DNA of 64,000 bases. Origin: Anaerolineae bacterium (GTDB lineage Bacteria > Chloroflexota > Anaerolineae > Aggregatilineales > JAFGMM01). Under the pieces are notes generated by a model. The model searched no databases, was not told the origin of the DNA, and worked only from the letters and a program-made list of their open reading frames with translations. Made by a program: the position numbers and the translations under genes. Shown here one piece after another: positions 30,300-38,355 of the stretch (the stretch's first letter is position 1; each line of letters starts with the position of its first letter). Where the stretch lies: NCBI GenBank assembly GCA_027494055.1, contig JAOSJO010000001.1, positions 186,001-250,000 of the forward strand, read 5' to 3'.

Positions 30300-31593
30300 A
30301 TGCCCACACCCAACAACGTCATCGTCGCCCAGTCGGGCGGCCCTCCCCGTCATCAACAACTCGCTGCGCGGCGTCATCGAGGCATGCCGCGACGCGCCGG
30401 GCGTGTTCGGCACGGTCTACGGCGGCTGGCACGGCATCGAGGGCGTGCTCAAAGAGGAACTGATCGACCTCTCGGCGCAGGACCCGCAGGAGGTCGCGCG
30501 GCTGCGCGCCACCCCCGCCGCCGGCTTCATCGGCACGTGCCGGTACAAGCTCAAGGCCGGCCAGCAGGAGGACTTCGAGCGCATCATCGAAGTGATGAAG
30601 GCGCACGACGTGGGCTACTTCTTCTACATTGGCGGCAACGACTCGATGGACACGGCGCACAAGGTCAGCCAGCTTGCCGCCGCGCGCGGCCTTGACCTGG
30701 CGGCGGTCGGCGTGCCCAAGACCATTGACAACGACGTGGGCGACGAGGCGTTCACCCTCATCGACCACACGCCCGGCTACGGCAGCGCCGCGCGCTTCTG
30801 GGCGCTCCAGATGCAGAACGCGATGGAAGAGAACGCCGGCTCCAGCCCGTCAGACCCGGTGCTCGTCGTGCAGGCGATGGGCCGCAGCGCCGGCTTCATC
30901 CCCGCCGCCGCGCGCCTCGCCGACCCCGACCGGCAGTTCCCGCTCCTGATCTGCACCGTCGAGGCGGGCCTGACGCTGGAGGAACTGGCCGACCTGGTCA
31001 ACGACCGGCTGCGGGCCGACGGCCACTGCCTCGTCGTGGTGAGCGAGGCCTTCGACGTGGGCGACATCGGCGCGGTGCATGACGCCTTCGGCCACATCGA
31101 GTACGGCGCGAGCGGGCAGAAGGTCGGGCAGGCCGTCATCAATTACCTGAACGCGGTGGGGCTGGCGGCGCCCGGCCTCGCGCGCACCGACCTGCCGGAG
31201 ACCATCCAGCGCCACGACATGATCTACGCCTCGACGGTGGACATGGACGAGGCGTACCACGTGGGTCGCAAGGCGGTGGAGATCGCGCGGCGCGACGGCG
31301 GCGGCTACATGGCGACGATCCTGCGCCAGCCCGGCGACTTCTACAGCGTGACGTATGACAAAGTCCCCCTGGAACAGGTCGCCAACTCGGCGCGGCAGTT
31401 ACCGCGCGCGTGGCTCAGCGCCGACCGCGTGGACGTGACGGACGACTTCGTGCGCTATGCGCTCCCGCTCATCGGCAGCGACTGGTCGGCGGTCCCGCTG
31501 GTGGCGGGGCGGCAGCAGTTCGCGCGCCTGAACCGGGTCTTCGCGCCGCAGACGCTGCCGCCCTACACACCGCAGGGGTACCGGTCGCCCTGA
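30300..31593 (+). CDS. 6-phosphofructokinase, probably pyrophosphate-dependent type, one frameshift
   Basis: About 430 residues. After correcting a C run near 30345 the N-terminus reads VIVAQSGGP then PVINNSLRGVIEAC, the phosphate-binding glycine loop. YFFYIGGNDSMDTAHKVS replaces the GGDGS of ATP enzymes. Loss of that Gly is characteristic of PPi-dependent or atypical PFKs. PKTIDNDV supplies the catalytic Asp region and MGRSAGF the fructose-6-phosphate site. It catalyses the committed step of glycolysis, reversibly if PPi is used. The start ATG is 21 bases after the preceding gene; no clear ribosome binding site is visible. Confidence 0.87.
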
Positions 31594-31642
31594 GCAGTAG
31601 CTCCACACGATACCGTGGTCGATGAAGAGCATCCCACCTGAG

Positions 31643-31706
31643 GCTGGACAGGGGACTTAAGCCTAGGACAGGGGCTTAGCCTAGGACAGGGGCTTAAGCC
31701 CTGTCC
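31643..31706. repeat. Tandem/palindromic repeat GGACAGGGGCTTA
   Basis: Three consecutive copies of a GGACAGGGGCTTA-like unit, joined by the 6-base palindrome CCTAGG where present, end in a near-perfect palindrome (31684-31706, GGACAGGGG arm against CCCTGTCC). It lies in the 220-base gap between convergent genes and looks like a dispersed intergenic repeat, with no spacers and no CRISPR character. Confidence 0.6.
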
Positions 31707-31813
31707 TATCCCACCCGGTGAGGAGTCTGGCTCAGAATTTATCATTCAAACCACTTTCAGTCGCTCCACGCTATCCGGTAGTCGTACCCCCTGAGCGCGC
31801 CGTCGCCTACTTG

Positions 31814-33142
31814 TCAGGGGAGTTGGAACAGGTCCGCCACGTTGACCAGCGCACCGGTCGCGAGCGAGCGGTTGGCGCTGATGCCCATCAGGATCGACGC
31901 CGCGCCGTCGATGTGTGACGCGGCGCGGTTGAACGGGTCCGGCGGCGGGTTGGGCGAGAAGATGTGCTCCAGCATCACCGGGTCCGCGCCGCCGTGGCCG
32001 CCTTCGGCGCTGGGGATCGGCGCGTCGAAAGGCGTGCCCCACTGCGGGTAGACCGTGATGCGCTCGCCCTTAATCATGGCGTTGACCGCTTCGAGCCGCC
32101 GCGCCTCCTCCTGCCCTGCGATGAACACCGCGCCGCCCTCGTTCACGTCCAGCTCGACGCGGCCTGCGTCGCCGGTGATCGCCACGCGGTAGCCCTCCCA
32201 CGGGCAGTAGGCGATGAGGGAATAGGACAGCATGACGCCGTTGCGGTAGCGCGCCATCAGGTGCATCGTGTCCTCAATCGTGATGTCGTCGCCGAACACG
32301 TTGCGGTCGCGCAGGTAGCCGGTCTCGGCCTCCGCGTCGAGGTAGAGGCCGCGCAGCGTCTCGTCGGCGGACAGGTCGAGCGCAAACGGGTCGCCGGCCG
32401 CCTCCGGCGCGCCGGTGTAGCGCGCGTAGGCGTAGCGCGCGCCGCGCGCCTCGGCGTTTGCGCGTCCGTAGAACTTCAGCTCCCCCATCGCGAACACCTG
32501 CGCCGGGTACGAGTCGATCCACCAGTTCACCAGGTCGAAGTGGTGCGTCGCCTTGTGCACCAGCAGCCCGCCAGATTTGTCCTTCTCGCGGTGCCAGCGG
32601 CGGAAGTAATCCGCGCCGTGCCGCACGTCGAGCACCCACGAGAAATCGACCTGGAGCGGTCGCCCGACCGCGCCCTGCATGACCAGCTCGCGCAGCTTCG
32701 TCGCCCCCGGCCCGTAGCGGTAATTGAACGTGACCGTGAGTCGCTTCCCGGTGCGCGCGATGGCGTCAAAGATCGCGCGCAGCTTCTCCAGGTCGATGGT
32801 CATCGGCTTCTCGCTGATGACGTCGCACCCCAGGTCCATCGCGCGGGCGATATAGATGTGGTGCGTGCAGTCCATCGACGTGACGATCACCGTGTCCGGG
32901 CGCGTCTCGGACAACATGCGGTCGAAGGCGCGCGCGTCGTCGCTGGTGACGCGGTAGGTCGGGCGTGGCGCGACGCCGTACCGCGCCGTCAGCGTGCGGT
33001 TGTGCCAGTCCATGCGCACCTGGCTCAGGTCGCACAGCCCCACGAGTTCGGCGTGTTCGCGGTACGGGCCGAGGATGGCGTCGATGAACATCTTGGCGCG
33101 CCCGCCGGTCCCAACAAGCGCATAGCGTGTGCGTGCGGTCAT
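31814..33142 (-). CDS. Gfo/Idh/MocA-family oxidoreductase
   Basis: A 442-residue NAD(P)-dependent dehydrogenase. The Rossmann motif is [17 protein letters not shown] at residues 6-22, and the nicotinamide-site motif is [15 protein letters not shown] near 110. [18 protein letters not shown] carries the catalytic-site His/Asp residues of this family. It oxidises a cyclic or acyclic sugar derivative in the cytoplasm. The start ATG at 33142 follows AAAGGGG. Codons upstream to 33202 show no family similarity. The convergent phosphofructokinase gene ends 220 bases away. Confidence 0.9.
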   Translation of the reverse strand: MTARTRYALVGTGGRAKMFIDAILGPYREHAELVGLCDLSQVRMDWHNRTLTARYGVAPRPTYRVTSDDARAFDRMLSETRPDTVIVTSMDCTHHIYIARAMDLGCDVISEKPMTIDLEKLRAIFDAIARTGKRLTVTFNYRYGPGATKLRELVMQGAVGRPLQVDFSWVLDVRHGADYFRRWHREKDKSGGLLVHKATHHFDLVNWWIDSYPAQVFAMGELKFYGRANAEARGARYAYARYTGAPEAAGDPFALDLSADETLRGLYLDAEAETGYLRDRNVFGDDITIEDTMHLMARYRNGVMLSYSLIAYCPWEGYRVAITGDAGRVELDVNEGGAVFIAGQEEARRLEAVNAMIKGERITVYPQWGTPFDAPIPSAEGGHGGADPVMLEHIFSPNPPPDPFNRAASHIDGAASILMGISANRSLATGALVNVADLFQLP

Positions 33143-33294
33143 GGCCCCTTTCCTTGTTTCAGTGCTGGTTATTGGAGATAAACCCTCAGGCTGCATGTAC
33201 AACCCGCCGCGCCCCGAAAGCGCCAGCCTTCCGGGGCGCGGCGGGGTTCCCGCTGCTTCACCGTGTCTCCAGGGCGGCCCGGCCCTCCGACGCC

Positions 33295-34302
33295 TCAGCC
33301 GTTCCAGAAGGCGTCGAGCGCGGCGAAGGTCTGCGCCGGCTGCTCGAAGTGCGGCAGCCCCATCGTGGGCTGGATGCGCGTCGCCTGCCAGTTCGCGTTG
33401 CGCTCGATCACGCCCGGCAGCTCGTCGAAGCGGACGAAGGCGTCGCGGTCGTAGAGCACGAGCGTCGGCGTCGCCAGCCGGTCGTAGACCGCGGTCCGGA
33501 TGTCGCGCGTGAACAGCTTGCCGCTCACGAAGTACAGCGGGGCGTAGCGCGCGCCGGGCTGGTGCGCGGTCAGGTAGGCGTAATCGGCCAGCCCCTGGTC
33601 AACCGGCCCCTCGAAGCTCTGGCTCAGGAAGAAGTTGATGCTGCGCCGGGTCGCGATGAGGTCATAGAACGCCTGCGCCCAGAGCGGGAACGCGAACGCT
33701 CTGTAGAGGACGTCGCTCGCGCCGCTCTCACTCGCGCGCTCCGATGAGCGCCCCTGGCGCTGCCCGGTGAAGCCGCTGGGCGAGATCAGCGCCAGCGAGT
33801 GGAAGCGGTCGGGCTGTTCGTGCGCCGCCATCGCCGCGAACTCGCAACTCAGCGAGAGCGCGATCACGTCCGCCGGCTCCGCGACCACGGCGCTCAGGAA
33901 ATCGAGAATGGCGCGCTTGTACAGCGCGGGCGAATACACGCGGTCCGACCGCTCCGAGAAGCCGAAGCCGGGCAGTTCGAGCGCGTAGACCGGGCGCCCA
34001 GACTGGTAGTGGTCGAAAATGGGCTTGACCTCATAGGCGCAACCCGCCGCGTTGATGCTGTGGATCAGCACCAGAGGCCGGCCGGCGGCCTGGCGGTCCG
34101 CGTAGTAACTGAGCACGCCCGTCGTCGCGCCGGTGATGGTGTCGCGCTCGGCGTCGACGGCGGGCGGCAGCGGCACCTCGTGGTCGATGAAGAACCGGCT
34201 GTACAGAATCCAACTGCCGACGGCGGCCACGGCGACGCTAAACGGGTTGAACCGGATCCGGACCCGGCGACCTTTTGCCTCAACCTTGCTGTTCTTTGAC
34301 AT
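33295..34302 (-). CDS. Membrane-anchored alpha/beta hydrolase with atypical nucleophile elbow
   Basis: A 335-residue alpha/beta hydrolase. A basic N-terminus and one helix ([17 protein letters not shown]) suggest membrane anchoring. The oxyanion region is [11 protein letters not shown] near 90 and the P-G-F-G-F-S segment ([15 protein letters not shown]) is standard. The nucleophile elbow reads [13 protein letters not shown] instead of GxSxG, with the central Ser kept but flanked by Ser and Cys-Glu. Asp in [10 protein letters not shown] and His in [10 protein letters not shown] complete a plausible triad. Substrate is unknown. It starts at ATG 34302. The Gfo/Idh gene follows on the same strand 152 bases later. 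Confidence 0.82.
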   Translation of the reverse strand: MSKNSKVEAKGRRVRIRFNPFSVAVAAVGSWILYSRFFIDHEVPLPPAVDAERDTITGATTGVLSYYADRQAAGRPLVLIHSINAAGCAYEVKPIFDHYQSGRPVYALELPGFGFSERSDRVYSPALYKRAILDFLSAVVAEPADVIALSLSCEFAAMAAHEQPDRFHSLALISPSGFTGQRQGRSSERASESGASDVLYRAFAFPLWAQAFYDLIATRRSINFFLSQSFEGPVDQGLADYAYLTAHQPGARYAPLYFVSGKLFTRDIRTAVYDRLATPTLVLYDRDAFVRFDELPGVIERNANWQATRIQPTMGLPHFEQPAQTFAALDAFWNG

Positions 34303-34461
34303 GGCTCTTTTCCCCACCTATGCACGAGTAACGAAGGATACTGGCCGGATGGCATCGGTGCCGGCGGCGACGCCCGGCGACACAGAGAGTAGCGCAGCAC
34401 AGGGCCGATAGCAACCGCCAGGGCGACCTCTGGACCTCCAGGTGATGCAGAGGGGGGAAGG

Positions 34462-34555
34462 CGGGAGTGGATGGGAGTCGAACCCACCGCGGCCCGCTCT
34501 GCGCGACCCGCCACCGGTTTTGAAGACCGGGGAGCCCACCGGGACCCAACCACCC
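34462..34555 (-). tRNA. selC: tRNA-Sec (anticodon UCA)
   Basis: Folding by eye gives the bacterial selenocysteine tRNA architecture: an 8-bp acceptor (GGGGGTGG with CCACTCCC, one G-U) and a 6-bp D stem closed on a CGGU tetraloop (GGGTCC CGGT GGGCTC). The anticodon stem CCGGT/ACCGG carries loop CTTCAAA (anticodon at 34521-34519), a long variable arm follows, and the T arm is GTGGG TTCGACT CCCAT. The CGGU tetraloop and CUUCAAA loop match E. coli tRNA-Sec. The 3' CCA is not encoded (CCT follows the discriminator G). It reads UGA as selenocysteine with SelB, which is not in the window. Confidence 0.93.
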
Positions 34556-34633
34556 CCGCGTACAGGCTCAGTTTTAACACACGCGGTGCGTTGCGCCAAG
34601 CAATCCGTGTTTGAAGACGCGGCGTGCCAAACC

Positions 34634-34654
34634 CCCGGCGGGCGGCCCGCCGGG
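34634..34654. repeat. GC-rich hairpin upstream of the tRNA-Sec gene
   Basis: Ten-base arms CCCGGCGGGC and GCCCGCCGGG (34634-34643, 34645-34654) are a perfect palindrome around one base. It lacks a T tract on either strand. It lies in the gap between tRNA-Sec and the divergent CHRD gene. Confidence 0.5.
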
Positions 34655-34805
34655 TAATGACTCAACACCAACCAAATCCCGACAAGATAAATCCAAAATC
34701 CCGCCCCGCCCGTATCTTCTCATGAGAGGGGATGATCTGGCAGCGGGGCGACTGCCTCGCTCGTAGCGAACACAGTCCGATTCTTGAGCCAAAGGAGACG
34801 AAGAG

Positions 34806-35291
34806 ATGCGGAAACGACAGTATCTTGTGCTGCTTTTGGTTGTTCTGCTGGCGCTTTCGGCCACAGCGGCGGGCGCGGCGGCAAGCCGCAACTACCGTGC
34901 GCACCTTTCAGGCGGCCCCTCCGGGACTGACAGCCAGGGCCAGGGACAGGCGATCTTCCAGTTCAGCAAGGACGGGACAGAGCTGAGCTACAAGCTCATT
35001 CTCGCCAACATTGAGAACGTCACTCAGGCCCACATCCACATCGCGCCGGCGCCGGGCGCGAACGGCCCGATCGCCCTGTGGCTGCTCCCGGACGGACCGC
35101 CGTCGCAGTTGATCCCTGGGCGCTCTGATGGCGTCGTCGCCGAGCGCACCGTCACCGCCGCCGACCTGGTTGGCCCGCTGGCCGGCATGACGTTCGACGA
35201 CCTGCGCGCCGCAATCGCCGACGGCCTGGCCTACGTCAACGTCCACACGAGCCAGTTCCCCGGCGGCGAGATTCGCGGCGATATCCAATAA
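34806..35291 (+). CDS. Secreted CHRD-domain protein
   Basis: A 161-residue exported protein. A signal peptide (residues 1-25, ending AGAAA) precedes a single CHRD domain starting RNYRAHLSGG. The domain hallmarks are AIFQFSKDGTELSYKLILAN, AHIHIAPAPGANGPIALWL and the closing AYVNVHTSQFPGGEIRGDI. CHRD domains occur in secreted bacterial proteins of unknown biochemical role. The ribosome binding site AAAGGAGA is well placed. It has no partner in the vicinity; the next gene is unrelated. Confidence 0.92.
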   Translation: MRKRQYLVLLLVVLLALSATAAGAAASRNYRAHLSGGPSGTDSQGQGQAIFQFSKDGTELSYKLILANIENVTQAHIHIAPAPGANGPIALWLLPDGPPSQLIPGRSDGVVAERTVTAADLVGPLAGMTFDDLRAAIADGLAYVNVHTSQFPGGEIRGDIQ

Positions 35292-35362
35292 GCCCGCAGC
35301 CGGACCGGCCTGCGCGCGTTGCCGGGTTTACTGTTACAGCAGGCCGCCTTACCTCCCCTCCC

Positions 35363-35392
35363 GTAGGGACATGGCCGACGCCATGTCCCTAC
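35363..35392. repeat. Perfect 13-bp palindromic repeat
   Basis: GTAGGGACATGGC (35363-35375) and its exact complement (35380-35392) flank CGAC. It shares the GTAGGG(G/A)CA outer sequence with the palindrome at 46663-46690, suggesting one dispersed repeat family. It could also end CHRD transcription: it sits 72 bases after that stop and ends in AATTT. Confidence 0.6.
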
Positions 35393-35395
35393 AAT

Positions 35396-35425
35396 TTGAC
35401 AAATCCTCTCCACATCAGGTATATT
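35396..35425 (+). promoter_or_regulatory. Strong sigma-70-like promoter of the SRAP gene, probably leaderless
   Basis: Consensus TTGACA (35396-35401) and TATATT (35420-35425) are 18 bases apart. The gene ATG is at 35433, so transcription would start at or next to the initiation codon and there is no Shine-Dalgarno sequence. Confidence 0.7.
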
Positions 35426-35432
35426 CGAACGT

Positions 35433-36140
35433 ATGTGCGGAAGATTTACGCTCACGGTTGACCTCGAAGCGGTCCTCGACCTGATTCCCGGCCTCAAGCC
35501 GAAGTTCGAGCGCTGGCCGGGCGCGCGGTACAACGTCGCGCCGACGCAGCCGGTGCCCACCGTGCTCAACGACGGCGACCGGGCGCTCACGCTCTCGCGC
35601 TGGGGCCTGATCCCCTTCTGGGCGAAAGAGGCCAGCATCGGCAACCGCATGATCAACGCGCGCGCCGAAAGCGTGCACGAGAAGCCCGCGTTTCGCGCCG
35701 CGTTCCGCAAGCAGCGCTGTCTCATCGTCGCTGACGGCTTCTACGAATGGACCGAAGTACCGGGGCAACGCCGCAAGCAGCCTATGTACATCCGGCTCAA
35801 GTCGGGCGAGCCATTCGCGTTCGCCGGGCTGTGGGATCGCTGGCGTGACCCGGCCGAGGGCGAGGACGCCGCCCCGATCATCTCGTGCACCATCATCACG
35901 ACCGAGCCGAACGAACTCGCCGCGCAGTACCACAACCGGATGCCCGTCATCCTGCACAGGGACGACTACGAAGCGTGGATCGACCCTGGCGACCACCCGC
36001 CTGAGCGGCTGCTGCCTCTCCTCCAGCCCTTCCCCGCCGACCTGATGGAAGCGTTCCCCGTCTCGACGCGCGTCAACACGCCCGCCAACGACGACGCCAC
36101 GCTCGTCCAGCCCCTGGACGCGCCGACCGCCCTCATGTAG
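35433..36140 (+). CDS. SOS response-associated peptidase-like protein (SRAP/YedK/HMCES)
   Basis: A 235-residue SRAP protein. In this family Cys2 (after Met removal the N-terminal residue) forms a thiazolidine link with abasic sites in single-stranded DNA and protects them. Visible motifs are MCGRFTL at the start, YNVAPTQPVPTV near 43, RMINARAESV near 72, RCLIVADGFYEW near 95 (catalytic Glu) and HNRMPVIL near 168 (catalytic His). The exact start is certain because Cys2 must follow Met. The length is typical. Damage-inducible control is usual for the family, but no LexA box can be recognised. Confidence 0.95.
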   Translation: MCGRFTLTVDLEAVLDLIPGLKPKFERWPGARYNVAPTQPVPTVLNDGDRALTLSRWGLIPFWAKEASIGNRMINARAESVHEKPAFRAAFRKQRCLIVADGFYEWTEVPGQRRKQPMYIRLKSGEPFAFAGLWDRWRDPAEGEDAAPIISCTIITTEPNELAAQYHNRMPVILHRDDYEAWIDPGDHPPERLLPLLQPFPADLMEAFPVSTRVNTPANDDATLVQPLDAPTALM

Positions 36141-36183
36141 ATTGGGCGGCGCGCCCCGGCGCGTCGCACGCATTCGCCAACGC

Positions 36184-36216
36184 AAAACAAAAAGGGTGCA
36201 GCGCGCGCCGCACCCT
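36184..36216 (-). terminator. Intrinsic terminator of the second oligopeptide operon
   Basis: On the minus strand AGGGTGC (36216-36210) pairs with GCACCCT (36199-36193) across a GC-rich loop that can extend the stem. It is followed by TTTTTGTTTTG. It lies 35 bases beyond the last permease gene. Confidence 0.85.
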
Positions 36217-36250
36217 GGATAGACAACCTCTGCCGGCTGCCCGGCCGGCC

Positions 36251-37171
36251 TCAGTCGACGGTCTTGGGGTCGAAGGCGTCGCGGATGCCGTCGCCGATGA
36301 CGTACAGGCACAGCACCGTGACCGTGATGAGCACACCCGGCCAGATGACCAGATGGGGGCCTTTCTTGAAGAAGGTCTGGGCGTTGGTGAGCATGTTGCC
36401 CCACGTGGCGGTGGGCGGCTTGACGCCCACGCCCAGGAAGCTCAGCGACGACTCGACGAGGATCAGCACGCCGATGTCAATCGCCAGCGTGATGACGACA
36501 ATCGAGAACAGGTTCGGGACGATGTGCGTGAACATGATGCGCCAGTCTGAGCAGCCGATGGCGCGCGCGCTCGTGATGAATTCACGCTCGCGTTGCGAGA
36601 GCGTTTCGCCGCGCACCAGGCGCGTCGTCCCTGTCCAGCCGAGCAGGCCCAACACCAGCACCAGCGAGCCAGGCCCCGGCGAGAGCACCGCCGAGATGAT
36701 CAGCAGCAGGAATAGCGAGGGGATTGAGTTGATCGTCGTGATGAGCCAGTTGACCGAGTCATCGATGAACCCGCCGTAGAAGCCAGTGATGACGCCCAGC
36801 GCGACGCCGATGAGCAGCGAGAGCACGGCGGCGGTGAAGGCAATCCCCAGCGACACGCGCCCGGCATGAAGCAGGCGCGCAAGCTGGTCGCGCCCAAGGT
36901 CGTCTGTGCCCAGGATATGCCCCTCCCGACCAGGGGCGAGGAAGGCGTTATAGGGATTGGTGAGGTTCTCGTCGATCCCCAGGATCGTCCCGGTGATGAA
37001 AGGGGCTGTCACCGACAGCACGGTCAAGGTCACGAGGACGCCAATAGCGAGCAACGTCAGCTTGTCGCGGCGCAGCCGCCGCAGCGCCAACTGAAACAGC
37101 GACTGACCCACCTCATCATCGTCGTGCGTGGAAAGCTGGACAACCGGTGTGGAAGCTTCAGCCTGTGCCAT
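36251..37171 (-). CDS. Peptide ABC transporter permease (DppC/OppC type)
   Basis: A 306-residue permease with an N-terminal OppC-N region, first helix LTLLAIGVLVTLTVLSVTAP and HILGTDDLGRDQLARLLHAGR. The docking loop is EREFITSARAIGCSDWRIMF. It ends in GDGIRDAFDPKTVD, the typical C-terminus. It forms the membrane channel with the DppB-like protein encoded 12 bases upstream. As in the first operon, ATPase genes are missing from the neighbourhood. Confidence 0.93.
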   Translation of the reverse strand: MAQAEASTPVVQLSTHDDDEVGQSLFQLALRRLRRDKLTLLAIGVLVTLTVLSVTAPFITGTILGIDENLTNPYNAFLAPGREGHILGTDDLGRDQLARLLHAGRVSLGIAFTAAVLSLLIGVALGVITGFYGGFIDDSVNWLITTINSIPSLFLLLIISAVLSPGPGSLVLVLGLLGWTGTTRLVRGETLSQREREFITSARAIGCSDWRIMFTHIVPNLFSIVVITLAIDIGVLILVESSLSFLGVGVKPPTATWGNMLTNAQTFFKKGPHLVIWPGVLITVTVLCLYVIGDGIRDAFDPKTVD

Positions 37172-37183
37172 CGCATCTCACCC

Positions 37184-38212
37184 CTAACTAAACCGGATCC
37201 GCGGGTCAATCGCGGCGTACAGGATGTCGGAAATGATATAGCCCAAGATCGTCGCAATTGCTGAGATGATGACGACGGCCATGATGACGGGGTAATCCTG
37301 CTGGAGCACGGAATTGACGGCGAGCCGCCCCAGCCCCGGCCAGGAGAAGATCGTCTCGGTCACCGCCGCGCCGCCCAGAAGCCCTGTGATTGCCGGGCCG
37401 AGAAACGTCGCCAGTGGGATAAGGGCATTGCGCGCGGCGTGTGTCATGTATACCTGGCGGTCGCGCAGGCCCTTCGCCTTCGCCGTGCGGACGTAGTCCT
37501 CGCCCAGCACCTCAAGCGTCGAGGCGCGCAGATAGCGCGAATATCCCGCGATGCCGCCCGTCGCAAGCACGATGGTCGGGAGAAGGAGGTAGTTCAGGCG
37601 TTCGTGGACCGGCGGGCAGCCACCCAGGAGCGTGGTCGGGCAGCGGCCACCCATCGGCAGAACGCCCAGCAGCGAGCCGAAAATCAAGATCAGTATCAGG
37701 CCGAGCCAGAAGATCGGCACGGCGTTGAACACGACGGCCATCACCCTGGCGAAGCTGTCAAACCAGCTTCCCCGCTTGACAGCGGAGATGACGCCAATCG
37801 GCACGCCGAGCAGCAGGCCGATCAGCAGGGCAGCCAGGCCCAGTTCCAGCGTCGCCAGGACGCGCTCGCCGACGACCTGCAGCGCGGGCTGGCGGTAGGT
37901 ATACGAATTGCCAAAGTCGCCGCGCAGCACGCCCCTGCGCGTGCCCGGCTCATCAAGAATGCCGTCGCCGTCCACATCAACCCACATCCAGTCGTCGCCG
38001 AGCAACCAGCGGAGGTACTGCACCGGCCAGGGGTCGTTCACACCGAGGCGCGCCGCCGCCGCCTGCCGCTGCTGGGGCGAGAGACGGGGGTCCAGCGCCA
38101 GCGCCGCCGTCGGGCCGCCGGGCGCGGCAGTCATCAACAGGTAGGAGAGCACGGTGATCCCGAACATGATGGGCAGCGCCTGGATCAACCTGCGAATGAT
38201 GTATCTGGTCAT
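37184..38212 (-). CDS. Peptide ABC transporter permease (DppB/OppB type)
   Basis: A 342-residue permease beginning MTRYIIRRLIQALPIMFGIT, the standard DppB N-terminus. A periplasmic loop (LLGDDWMWVDVDGDGILDEPG) is longer than usual and rich in Asp. Its DVDGDGILDE stretch resembles a calcium-binding dockerin/EF-hand loop. The ATPase-docking loop reads VRTAKAKGLRDRQVYMTHAA. The gene is intact, 143 bases after the binding protein gene, with hairpins in between. Confidence 0.93.
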   Translation of the reverse strand: MTRYIIRRLIQALPIMFGITVLSYLLMTAAPGGPTAALALDPRLSPQQRQAAAARLGVNDPWPVQYLRWLLGDDWMWVDVDGDGILDEPGTRRGVLRGDFGNSYTYRQPALQVVGERVLATLELGLAALLIGLLLGVPIGVISAVKRGSWFDSFARVMAVVFNAVPIFWLGLILILIFGSLLGVLPMGGRCPTTLLGGCPPVHERLNYLLLPTIVLATGGIAGYSRYLRASTLEVLGEDYVRTAKAKGLRDRQVYMTHAARNALIPLATFLGPAITGLLGGAAVTETIFSWPGLGRLAVNSVLQQDYPVIMAVVIISAIATILGYIISDILYAAIDPRIRFS

Positions 38213-38274
38213 GGCGTGTCTACTTCACCCTGATCTGAAACGTCGCCTGAAACGCGACACCTTACATGTGAGTC

Positions 38275-38339
38275 TGCCCCCTCCCTCAGAGGGTGATTGG
38301 GGAGGGGGCAGGGAGCGCCGGGGACGTCCCCGGCGCTTA
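38275..38339 (-). terminator. Two intercistronic hairpins after the binding protein gene
   Basis: The first pairs a TGCCCCC-CTCCC arm (from 38275) with GGGGAGGGGGCA (to about 38312). The second is a perfect 24-base palindrome at 38316-38339 (AGCGCCGGGGAC core). Neither has a clean U-run. They separate the abundant binding protein from its permeases, as in the first operon. Confidence 0.6.
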
Positions 38340-38355
38340 TACGTGCGGGAGAGCG

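Noticed and set aside
31643..31706. Possible CRISPR array
   Set aside because: Units of about 18-20 bases are contiguous with no spacers, and no cas genes exist.
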